From the NCBI RefSeq assembly GCF_008831285.2, contig NC_045143.1, forward strand, positions 248,001 through 312,000: a stretch of DNA of 64,000 nt, read 5' to 3'. Under the pieces are notes generated by a model. That model worked only from the letters and a program-made list of their open reading frames with translations. It was not told the DNA's origin and made no database searches. The translations under genes and the position numbers were made by a program. Origin of the DNA: Nymphaea colorata. Its lineage: Eukaryota; Streptophyta; Magnoliopsida; Nymphaeales; Nymphaeaceae. Of the stretch, positions 1 to 8,894 are shown in pieces (the first letter of the stretch is position 1; each line of letters starts with the position of its first letter).

Positions 1-318
1 ACCACAGACCAACCCCTGTCCTTGGGCACACTGCTTACTAGGAGGTTGGTGAATCCAATCCTTTTTCTTCTTGTTTTGTAAAGAGGTTCGAATGTGTGAA
101 TTCTGAAGCGCCACTCATCGCGCATTCAAGTTTTCAACCATGCATGCGCACACCGATGCGGACATGAAAATGCTGGTGAATAAGTTGATTAATTAGCAAA
201 GGTATGTTATAATAGTCATCATCACCAAGAGATGCTATCCAAATTCATATAGTTTAATATGCCTCAATGGATTTATGGCCCAATTGGCGAGCGGCGGAAG
301 GATGGACGAATATCACAA
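1..318 (+). repeat. Dispersed direct repeat, copy A
   Basis: The first 318 bases recur almost unchanged at 4151-4473, in the same orientation. Shared landmarks are the run starting accacagacc, the stretch cttgggcacactgcttacta, and tttatggcccaattggcgag near the end. Copy B has small indels. Similarity stops abruptly after tatcacaa in both copies. The window begins inside copy A, so its true left end is unknown. No coding signal was seen in it. Confidence 0.85.
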
Positions 319-550
319 CCGTCCTGAAGATAGTGTTGTGCCACCTCCTAAGGATCTTAATCCCTGCTACGATTCTCCAAAGAGTAAGAAGAGTAAAAAG
401 CACCCAATATCCATAGTAGATTTTGTGTTTTTGAAAGTTTGTTTCTTCGCTTTGGAACTAATTGTTGTTCTCCTGCCAAAACTTGCACGAAGGCATCGAC
501 AAGTGTGACCCTTGAGAATTGTCCAATGCGAGTCCGAATCCAACCTGATA

Positions 551-1513
551 TTAGGGGTGGGTATCGGGCCAGGCCGGTTACCGGGCCTGTCCACCAAAAA
601 TCAGGCCCAGCCCGGCCCGTTAATGTTAACTGACGGGTTGGGATGGGCCGGATATCGGGCCTGTCCACCAAAAATCAGGCCCGGGCCCGATTATTGATGG
701 GCCGGCCCAGGGGTTGAGGGAGAACTCGACGAACCAGGGGAGGCAGAACTTTCGGGAGGGGAGGACGGCAGCGAGGAACCGGCCGGTGGGGTGGGAGGCG
801 ATCTGGACAGAAACATTTTCTCCAACTAATCATGAACAGAGATTGACCAAGGAAATCAGGGGAATACCAAAACGGAAGAAGCCTCAACAGAGATGATTTT
901 TCCAACTAATCTTGAACAAGGAAATCAGGGGAACACCAAAAGGTGTAAACAAAGGAGAAGATCAAACTAATTACAACGGCCACAGATCTAAAAATACAAG
1001 CCCAGATCAGGTGAAGGATGAGAAAAAGAAACGATCTGAGAAAAATAGGAAACCCTAGATCGGACGAACGAGAAAAGCAACGAACGAGTTGGAAGACGGC
1101 GAAACCCTAAGAGCGAAATTTACGGCGGCGAGTCCTCGTCCTCTGCCTCTTTCTTGCCGCCTCTGCCCTCCTGCTTCTCCCAACCAGGGAGCTCAGATTC
1201 CCTCTGCGTGATCTCCGTTTCCTTCATCTCGCCCCTCTCCATCCTTGCTTCTCTGCCTCCCTCGATGGAAAAATTGAATTAGGGAGGGGAGTGCGCGTGT
1301 GATCTCCGTTTCCTTCATCTCGCCCCTCTCGATCCTTGCGGCTCTGCCTCCCTCGATGGAAAAATCAAATTAGGGAGGGGAGTGCGTGGGAGGAGTGACG
1401 TAATGGGCCGTCGGGCTGGGCCGGGCTCACTCAAGTTGAGCCCAATAAGAAAATTTCCCGGCCCAAGCCCGGCCCATACCGGGCCGGGCCGGCCACGCCC
1501 GACACCCAGGCAT
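551..1513. mobile_element. Non-autonomous hAT-like element with 8-bp target site duplication
   Basis: A GC-rich block is flanked by the same 8-bp word acctgata at 543-550 and 1514-1521, the target duplication size of hAT transposons. The left end reads ttaggggtgggtatcgggcc. The right end, read inward on the other strand, is atgcctgggtgtcgggcg, so the ends are imperfect inverted repeats. The subterminal parts are crowded with ccgggcc-type words in both orientations, as in many plant hAT-derived elements. The interior has no transposase ORF and holds a 91-bp tandem duplication (1208-1389). The family is inferred from the duplication size and termini only. Confidence 0.7.
1208..1389 (+). repeat. 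91-bp tandem duplication inside the hAT-like element
   Basis: Two head-to-tail copies start at 1208 and 1299 with gtgatctccgtttccttcat. Both run through ctccctcgatggaaaaat to agggaggggagtgcg. They differ at a few bases (for example ccatcct versus gatcct). This is an internal expansion of the non-autonomous element. Confidence 0.85.
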
Positions 1514-1521
1514 ACCTGATA

Positions 1522-3128
1522 TCACTCGAAGCTGAATTATACCTGAATGAATCATGTCAGATTTCATTCCCTAAACCCAAACCTAATTGTATTTATTCAT
1601 ACGAAACTCAGAACAAGTAAGGTGACTATAAAAAATCTTGAACTCTGTTAAGATGGAATAATGTGTCAGTTTTCCAAATGATCTGTGTCTTCGAAAAGAT
1701 GGACAATTTGTCACATTTAGCATAAGTGGACTAGGTTTGAGGAGTTCCATGACTTCATCTATTCTATGAACGGACTAGTGGTTTGTTAATGAAATGGTGG
1801 ACACCTTTCAAGACCAAAGGGGATTGGTTAGTTCCTCTTATGCCTAGAAAACCTCGAAACATAACAAGAGATGTCAAGTTTTTACTTTGAAATAGTTTAA
1901 AATTGTCAATTTAACTCATAAACTTAAGTGCTCGTGTTGTGCAAACAATATGTCATTCATTTACCCATAGTACTATACAAGCATTAGGATTCATTTTCGC
2001 ATCAATGTCATCAAACCTATAGAAGGGATATCTTTCAATTTCCAAAATGTGAACATAAAGGAAGCATCCTCGACATCTTAGGTAATAAAAAAGAGGAGCA
2101 TATTTTGACTCCAAAATCGCACAACCAAAGATTGTCACATTTAATTCTTGCGAGTTCAGCCTTCATGTCTTTCATCTCTTGGCAGACACCATTTGTCTTT
2201 TTTTCTTAGTTTTTTTTCTTTCTTTTGCATTCAGTTTTTTGCCTTTTTGATTTTTTTTTCCATTGATTTTTTTTCAGGTTGACCTTCACCTTTGAGGGAA
2301 TACCTCACCACCTCAAAAGCTACTACGAAGCTCCACCGCTTTGGTGGTTATGTGTAGCTTTGTCACGTGTCCAACCCGCTTCACCTTATGAGTTTTCGAC
2401 GAGTCAAAGGTTTATAAGTCATTATCTTCGCGAAATAGACATAAATCAGCATTATGCCTACTCAGTACTTTTGATTACTGACTTAGAAGAACAACTACAC
2501 AAGCCCCGAGCCCATCTCTCAACCCTCATTTGCTACCTGCCAAGATATTATAGAACATTGTGGCTTCTCTCTCAGTATATTATATCCTTTGAAGTTTTGA
2601 GTTTTGTTCTTGGCTTCATCTAATATTTGTCTTGGCTTAATCTAATATTTGTCTTGGCTTGAAATGCATGGTTTTGCAAAATCGGATGGAATTATTCTTC
2701 ATCATCACCAACTACCCACCCATGCTTTTGCTTCGACAGCTGGGTCCTTCATAGATTGGACCAGGTTATTATTCAGTTCTTTCTTGTTTCTTCTTGTGTG
2801 TCATGTTAGTTGAGAGTTATGGATATTTTGACTAGTATGTGTTTGTTTATCCATAAATCAGGACAATATCCTGCATTGGGGAAAAATTATGATATTATTG
2901 AATCTTTTCTCATTGATGCTATTTATGTTGTGCCTCTCATTTAAGGTTGGTTGTTCGACCTGCTCCCCATGGATTGAGGCTATTGCTTTTAATCTAGTTC
3001 TTTCCCTTCCCATAACCGAGATGTTTTTCCTACATTGGAGGAGAAGGTGGGTTGAGGTTGGTCCAAAATTATATCAGAATGTAAGTTCTTTAGGCATGAA
3101 AATGACACAGTTAAGGCTTAAGCTAAGG
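1522..3128. other. Spacer without a recognisable gene
   Basis: This stretch is AT-rich with T-homopolymer runs around 2200-2275. An open frame at 2279-2623 (114 codons) and another at 2889-3269 give no motif I recognise and lack convincing codon structure. I treat both as chance or decayed transposon sequence. No RNA gene or terminal-repeat element could be delimited. Confidence 0.5.
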
Positions 3129-3340
3129 CTTATTTCAGAATGTCATAGAAAGCTTCTTTTTAGATTTGTTAATGGTCTTGTTTTTAATGTTCTTATCCAA
3201 ATGTTGTTGCTGCAGGTAATCCATGATCATGAACCTTATTTCAGAATGTCGTGGAAAGCTTCTTTTTAGATTTGTTATTGGTCTTGTTTTTGATGTTTTT
3301 ATCCAAATGTTGTTGCTGCAGGTAACCCATGATCATGAAC
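3129..3340 (+). repeat. 106-bp tandem duplication
   Basis: Two direct copies start with cttatttcagaatgtc at 3129 and 3235 and end with catgatcatgaac. Each contains a pyrimidine tract followed by gttgctgcag and gtaaNccatgatcatgaac, which resembles an intron 3' splice site followed by exon. The duplication may therefore have copied a splice acceptor. The copies differ by several substitutions. Confidence 0.85.
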
Positions 3341-3437
3341 TAGAAGGTGAACAGTGATACTTTTTTTTTTCAAGAATAATTCCTAACACTTGATATGGCA
3401 AACATTTTATGCAGAGGTTGGGCACTATTGCATGAAT

Positions 3438-3640
3438 TCGTGAACTTGATCCTAACATTTTGGGTTTTCCTGAACTTGGTTGTCTGCCCATGCCTATTGT
3501 GATTGGCGAACCAAGAGCCCTTGATGCCATTCACCCATTCAACGACAACTTTTCTAGAAAAAACAAAATCCTTAATACAACCAAAGGAGGTTGTTGAGTT
3601 GGTTGAAGGCATCCTTAAGAATGTGTTGTTGATGTATTGA
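3438..3640 (+). pseudogene. Unidentified coding-like remnant with a frameshift
   Basis: From about 3441 one frame reads RELDPNILGFPELGCLPMPI followed by VIGEPRALDAIHPFNDN, then closes at a stop near 3595. A +1/-1 shift away, the frame continues QPKEVVELVEGILKNVLLMY and ends at a stop near 3640, like a natural C-terminus. The residue composition looks protein-like and the break suggests decay. I do not recognise the family. It lies just downstream of the duplicated splice-acceptor-like sequence and could be a last exon. Confidence 0.3.
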
Positions 3641-4150
3641 ACACGAAATAATGTCTTTTCTTTTTATGTTTGTTGTGGTTTAAAGCATATGTTGCTGGCA
3701 ACCAAAACTGGTTTGATATCGGCACCAAAACTGGTTTGATATCGGCATTTCCAATGGGTTAAACACTTGCTGGAAGCTCGAGTCTAGACATAGAATTGAG
3801 TTGCAGCTCATGACCAGGAGATTGGAGTAACTTTGGATGGATGAAGGTCGAGAGGTATGCCATGAAACAACTTAGCCATCAAGATATACTAGTCTTGATC
3901 ATACACCCAACATACAGTAATTGAGAGCAGCACTTATTATGACCATTTCCCTGGTTGGATGGAAGGCACAAGGTATGTTTGCACATCAGACACCAATTAA
4001 ATAACCTAGTCGACTTAACACCAGCTGATGGAGGTTGAGAGTTCGATCCTGCGATAGTGTCTTGGCATAATCTGGTAGCTTTAATTTAATTTAAATCCAA
4101 ATTTTCACTCACATCCAAGAGATGAATGTTAGCCCATGTTTGAAAAAGGA

Positions 4151-4473
4151 ACCACAGACCGGCCCCTGTCCTTGGGCACACTGCTTACTAGGAAGTTGGT
4201 GAATCCAATCCTTTTTCTTCTTGCTTTTTACAGAGATTCGAATTTGTGAATTCTGAAGCACTCATCGCGCATTCAACCATGCATGCGCACACCGATGTGA
4301 ACATGAAAATGCTGGTGAATATGATGATTAGTTAGCAAAGGTAAGTTGAAGTACATAATAGTCATCATCATGAAGAGATGCTATCCAAATTCATATAGTT
4401 TATTCATATAGTTTAATATGCCTCAATGGATTTATGGCCCAATTGGCGAGCAGCGGAAGGATAAATATCACAA
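4151..4473 (+). repeat. Dispersed direct repeat, copy B
   Basis: This is a second copy of the sequence at 1-318, in the same orientation and 4.15 kb away. It starts accacagacc and ends at tatcacaa. On its right it abuts the syntaxin-like fragment read from the minus strand, and it supplies that fragment's last codons. Copy A has no syntaxin sequence next to it, so the boundary near 4473-4490 looks like a junction between captured gene DNA and the repeat. Confidence 0.85.
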
Positions 4474-4829
4474 GGGCGAGTGACACACACTACGCCTCGG
4501 TATTCTTCCATGTCCTTCTGGTGTGCATGATCACAAAGTGATTCCATGATGCTAAGAATAGGAATTAAGTTGGATGAAGCTGCCTCCAGCCTTGCCCCGT
4601 GCTCGGACTTCGCCGCTTCGTTTGATCCTTGGAGACCTTGGAAGAGGTGGGAGACGACCTCCATCTCGAATTTAATGGCGCCCACTTCCTCGAAGAACTG
4701 TGAGAGGTGTTCTATATCGGCGTGGCTGAGTTGGCCCATTTCAAGATCTTGGTCGGCCTCCAAATCCTTGAGAGCCTGCTTCTTCAACTCCACATAACTC
4801 ATAAAGGATTTTGTCATCAGATCATTCAT
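4413..4829 (-). pseudogene. Syntaxin (SYP1-type Qa-SNARE) N-terminal fragment
   Basis: The reading frame starts MNDLMTKSFMSYVELKKQAL and continues with LEMGQLSHADIEHLSQFFEEV and AIKFEMEVVSHLFQGLQ. That is the N-terminal region of plant plasma-membrane/cell-plate syntaxins, upstream of and within the start of the Habc bundle. I chose the Met at 4829 because family proteins start there; the frame is open further upstream to 4922. Only 138 codons are present against roughly 300 in the family. The later Habc helices are compressed, and the SNARE helix and C-terminal membrane anchor are missing. After MEEYRGVV the frame runs into the dispersed repeat and stops. I infer a captured or truncated gene piece that cannot work in membrane fusion. 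Confidence 0.75.
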
Positions 4830-4922
4830 CTTGACAATTGGTTCTTCAAGAACAAAGCAGGAACAGGGGAGACGAGTTACAAAAGATACTGAAGCGAACT
4901 GTCCACGAGAGAGAGAAAGCAA

Positions 4923-5932
4923 AGCCTGATTTAATATAATTAATTAGCACAAAGTCCTGGTACAGCGGAGGTACTGGAGAGAGCCAGGCGACGCATCCCT
5001 TCTAGACGTTCACCAATCACCGGATTCTCCTTTAATTTTCAAATTCAAAAGTTGCGGGGGTTCGTTCTCATCACTCCAACGTTCGTCTGCTCAAAACCAT
5101 GCAAAAGAACCACTGCTAGATGTCATAGGTATGTAAATGGACCCAGAAAATCGGAATCACATTCGATCAGATCTATTCCGTACCCAAGTAGTCCTCGTTT
5201 TCATGGAATTTCATGCCACGACAAGGTCCTCATTCAACTCTGGCTAATATCTGATCATTAAAACCCTAAAAGAAAAAAGAAAAAAAAATACGGATCAGGG
5301 TTAAACTCAATCGGAGATCAGACTGGAGAGAGATCTGGATCTTGTACAGGCGGTCATATCCAGGCCCGAACAACCTACGTTTCGTGAAGCAAAATCCTTC
5401 TACGCTTCTATATAGTCTGGTGGCAATATCTAATCAATCCTACCAAGAGATAAACCCCAGAAACTGCTGTCGTGATCTTGTTCTATTTGAAGGTTTTAAA
5501 GCTAAACCCGCATGCAGAAGACAGTAGAATAGATACAGAAAATTTCAATATAAATTTATATTCTGCTGCATTAATTCTACGGCTAATGACACATTAACGC
5601 TGAAAGAAACCAAGATCAGAAAATCATATTGCCATTCAAATATTTTTGACGCTTGAGCAAGAAACTTCTCGAATTAAGCCAACACTTGGAAGAAATGTGA
5701 GCAAGTGATATGTACAAGGTAATTAGAACCCAAGTTTCAGTATCTGATAATGTCAGACAATGTACAAGGAATTCAAAGATAACTGGTTCTCACAATGTTG
5801 ATCCATCAAATCTTTCACGGCTACCAGTGGAAACATTCACAGCATCAGGTTTGCAAAACAACCTTTCAGCTTCGGAGGCGACACCAGAAAGAACACAGGA
5901 TGGAGAATCAAAAGTATCAACCATGAGCACTC
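4923..5932. other. Spacer between the syntaxin fragment and the FDM-like gene
   Basis: The stretch contains short open frames only, none with a recognisable motif. The part next to 5932 is probably the 3' untranslated region of the FDM-like minus-strand gene. No terminal repeat or RNA gene was seen. Confidence 0.4.
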
Positions 5933-6160
5933 CTAAATCCTGCGGGTGCGTGTCTTGTAAGTCTTTACAAGATAGCCAATAACTTCTTTTAAGGTTGCCT
6001 TTCTGTTTTCCTTGTGATTCCACATTTCCTCGATTACATACCGTCCACTGGGATTATATTCATTTAACTGCTTCATGGCAGTCACTACAGCTTCGTGGGG
6101 GCCTTCACCCCACTCAATTCTTAAGCGCCTTAACTTTTCATCATTTTCATCTATGACACC
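5933..6160 (-). CDS. FDM/IDN2-like protein, terminal exon (C-terminal half of XH domain)
   Basis: On the minus strand a good acceptor (ttccttacag, ending at 6161) opens an exon reading GVIDENDEKLRRLRIEWGEG, then AVVTAMKQLNEYNPSGRYVI, EEMWNHKENRKATLKEVIGY and a stop at 5933-5935. This is the conserved end of the XH domain of plant FDM/IDN2 proteins, including the W..KE.RKATLKEVI motif. The XH domain mediates dimer and partner contacts of these double-stranded-RNA-binding proteins in RNA-directed DNA methylation. The first half of XH, and the coiled coil before it, is not found between this exon and the N-terminal exon at 7593. The phase at the acceptor is 0. Confidence 0.8.
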   Translation of the reverse strand, partial: GVIDENDEKLRRLRIEWGEGPHEAVVTAMKQLNEYNPSGRYVIEEMWNHKENRKATLKEVIGYLVKTYKTRTRRI

Positions 6161-6166
6161 CTGTAA

Positions 6167-7592
6167 GGAAAAAAAATATCATATATCAGAGACGATCCTA
6201 GAAGTCAAGAATCTACACAACTTAAGTCCCAAGCACGTAGAAAAGTGCTTCTAGAAGGCAGCAAAACCTGCGTCAACACAATAAGATGCTATAAGCAAGC
6301 AAGTCTAGCACCCAACATGCGAGATAAAAGACCTGCATCTTGGGCCAGGTACTGTCCAGGGTGTAGCCCAAAAGCGTCATGCACAGACAAGACAAAGTTT
6401 TGTACGGTCAATTAGGATCCGCTGTGCCCAAAAATAAGACCAATCGTTTGACTGAAACTACTTTTTTACATTTGTATCCTTCCTCCTGGACTTCCTTTTA
6501 CTAGGGTTTCACGACAAATCTCTTCCTCCTGCACTTCCTTCTACTAGAGGTGCACAACGAGTCGAGCTATGCTCGGCTCATATGAACTGGACTCAAGCTC
6601 GACTCATGTTAACTCCACTTAAGCTCCACTCGTTTAATAAGCGAGTCAAGTTCGATTAAAAAACACAAATGCATTTTGTTTCTTTCGGAGTTGAGCTAGA
6701 TTTTTTTTTTTTTTTATTGCACCGTGTGTCCTCTTTGCCTTTGTAAAGGTAGGTCCTCATTTCAAATTACTGGGTGTTCACTTTCATTTTAAAATAAAAT
6801 ACTCTTTTTAATGCTTGGCTAGGCAAACACGACCTTGAGTTCAAGCTGGCTCAACTCTGGTCACGAAAAAGCCTACCTTTTACCTCTTCTTGTTAGCTTC
6901 TCTGTGGATGAGCCCTGACCTAGGCATCAAAAGTGATCTGATCTTTCATTCTGAATAAAATTGTTCTTTAGCTCAACTGCACTCGCCAATGTATGCATGC
7001 ATTTTGTATCCCCAGTTTTAATGAAATGCCGTTTTACACCCTTCACATCCAACCACATCTACCATGACAAATATGCAAAAACCCAAGGCAGAACCTACAA
7101 TTCCCACGTTGACTGAAAAAAATTAGGTCCAGGATCAAGCAATGAATAAACTCTACGGAAAGGGAAAAAAGGAGATGGTGCTTGAAGAATAAGGTGGTTG
7201 GCCATATAAAGTGGCGATGTCTTCTCATTAAGATGACTAGAGAGAGAAACTTAAAAGTGAGTGTTATACTTTATATGTAAACATTCAATGTCACTGCAGA
7301 GAAAAGTGATTCCTGTTTCTTTGCCCACAATTATATGGAATCTTTCAAGTCATAGTGCAGTAATACTAAAATGTTGTATCTAACAACTATAAGCAGACAA
7401 AATAGGATACATAGTGCACAACGCCTAGTGTATCAGACCATTTAGGCAGGTGTTATCTTCTTTTGCATAAAATAATCATGAAAACATAATTACCTACAAT
7501 AAACAGACAAAGAACATAATGATACAATTAGATGGCAACAAGCAATCATGGTGGTTTGGAACAAAATGTTTGAGCTTAGAAAAAAAAAACAG
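6167..7592. other. Interval where central FDM exons are expected but not seen
   Basis: Read on the minus strand, this 1.4 kb should encode most of the coiled coil and the first part of XH (roughly 200 residues in relatives). I find no frame with such sequence. The frames there are short and hydrophobic. The plus strand at about 6546-6660 has words such as gagtcgagctatgctcggct and caagctcgactcat, resembling the gagctcg-rich ends of plant hAT-like repeats. A transposon insertion with deletion may have replaced the missing exons. Confidence 0.45.
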
Positions 7593-8498
7593 CTAATGAC
7601 CTTCAAGCAGTCGTGCCATCTCACTGTCTTTCCTTTCAAGTGCAGACTTAAACTGATTCAATGAGTAAGTCATTTCCATCAGCTGTTCACCCGAAGACTG
7701 CAAGTCCTTATTCTTTTCATCGATTCTAAGTGTGAGGTCGTCTACTAGAGTGTTCTTCTTTCGTTCTTCCTCCTCTTGGAGCTCACTAATAGTCTTTAGA
7801 TCACCATGATGAAGTTGCATCTTTACATAATCATCAGAATTGTGATAGTCATCTTCCCGCGCTAGCCATGCATACATACTTGAATCACACTTTTTTGACT
7901 CAATCCACTGAGTTTTACCATGGCACCTCAGCTCAAATGACTTCTCAAATGATATTGCACAGTAGAAACCTGTCCAATTCTTCTCAAATTCAACAACCGC
8001 CATTCCTCGAAAGCCCAGTGCATCCCACATAAGGGTTACTTTTGCTGGGCTGAATTCAGAAAACTGTGCCTTTAGCTTTCCATTAGTAACATAAGCCCCA
8101 TTCTCCAACGCAGTTGGTATATTAGCAACAATAGCCATCCAAGGCCATACAAATCTTTCTTCCTTACGTTCTAGTCTTACACGCTTGGGAGGTCTAGAAT
8201 CAATCATGGGTGGCCCGGAAGGCTTCAGCTGTTCCGCATCCTCCATCAAAATCATCTCTAGTGCACGATGTTTGGCAGCCTTTTCCAAACTCTTAGGTGA
8301 ATTTGCCACTCCATTCGCATGTTGGAGAATATCTTTATATCGATAGTCCTGCTTTTTCTTCCCCAGACAAAAAGGGCACTTGAATGTCCCATCTGCATTC
8401 CTTCGGAAAATTCCTCCTTCTTTCAGTTGTGCGTATGATTTCTGAACTCGATCTTCAAGCTCAGATTCACTGAAATCACTATTTTCATCTGAAGACAT
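7593..8498 (-). CDS. FDM: FDM/IDN2-like protein, zf-XS and XS domains (truncated gene)
   Basis: I chose the Met at 8498 (MSSDENSDFSESELEDRVQK) because relatives begin with this acidic stretch; the frame also has a Met at 8516. Domains in order: a zf-XS zinc finger with FKCPFCLGKK and a following ILQHANG; a basic linker (PPKRVRLERKEE); an XS domain opening FVWPWMAIVANIPT and continuing GFRGMAVVEFEKNW; then a coiled-coil start (ISELQEEEERKKNTL). FDM/IDN2 proteins bind double-stranded RNA with 5' overhangs and act with AGO4/Pol V in RNA-directed DNA methylation. The frame stops at 7593-7595. A weak donor (gaag/gtcatt) lies just before the stop, but its phase (1) does not match the phase-0 terminal exon at 6160. 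I infer an internally deleted, probably non-functional copy; a missed exon set is the alternative. Confidence 0.8.
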   Translation of the reverse strand: MSSDENSDFSESELEDRVQKSYAQLKEGGIFRRNADGTFKCPFCLGKKKQDYRYKDILQHANGVANSPKSLEKAAKHRALEMILMEDAEQLKPSGPPMIDSRPPKRVRLERKEERFVWPWMAIVANIPTALENGAYVTNGKLKAQFSEFSPAKVTLMWDALGFRGMAVVEFEKNWTGFYCAISFEKSFELRCHGKTQWIESKKCDSSMYAWLAREDDYHNSDDYVKMQLHHGDLKTISELQEEEERKKNTLVDDLTLRIDEKNKDLQSSGEQLMEMTYSLNQFKSALERKDSEMARLLEGH

Positions 8499-8894
8499 AT
8501 CCAGTTGCTTCCGCAATGCTTAGAATAGCTGAAATCAGCAACCTGATGGTAAACTTCGGGATGCACATAAACAATTCCCAAAGTCACTCTTCTTGCAAAA
8601 CAGAAACTTCAATTCACAATCATATGACGAATCCAGGATGCCAAAAGAGCATGGTTAAAGAAGTACTTCATGTCCAACTTCCAATTCACTGAAATCACTA
8701 TTTTCATCTGAAGACATATCCGGTTGCTTCCCCAGTGCTTAGAATAGCTGAAATTAGCAACTTGATGGTAAACTTCGGGATGCACAGTAAACAACTCCCA
8801 GGGTCACTCTTCCTGCAAAACAGAAACTTCAATTCTCAATCATATGACGAATCCAGGATGCCAAAAGAGCGTGGTTAAAGAAGTACTTCATGTC
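8468..8894 (-). repeat. 219-bp tandem duplication of the FDM-like 5' end
   Basis: Segments 8468-8674 and 8687-8894 are near-identical direct copies. Both contain cactgaaatcactattttca, the start-codon region, tgcttagaatagctgaaat and, at the far end, aagtacttcatgtc. On the minus strand, the copy closer to the gene carries the real start codon at 8498. The upstream copy carries a second start codon at 8717, in the leader of the gene. The copies differ by a few substitutions and a 2-bp indel, so the duplication is fairly recent. Confidence 0.9.
8655..8717 (-). CDS. Upstream ORF mimicking the FDM N-terminus
   Basis: The tandem copy of the FDM-like 5' end contains its own ATG at 8717. It opens a 20-codon frame, MSSDENSDFSELEVGHEVLL, closed by TAA at 8655. 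The first 11 residues are identical to those of the downstream protein; the rest comes from duplicated leader read past the junction. If the leader is transcribed through this point, this ORF would be met by scanning ribosomes before the main start, with the same sequence context. Translation is inferred, not shown. Confidence 0.5.
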   Translation of the reverse strand: MSSDENSDFSELEVGHEVLL

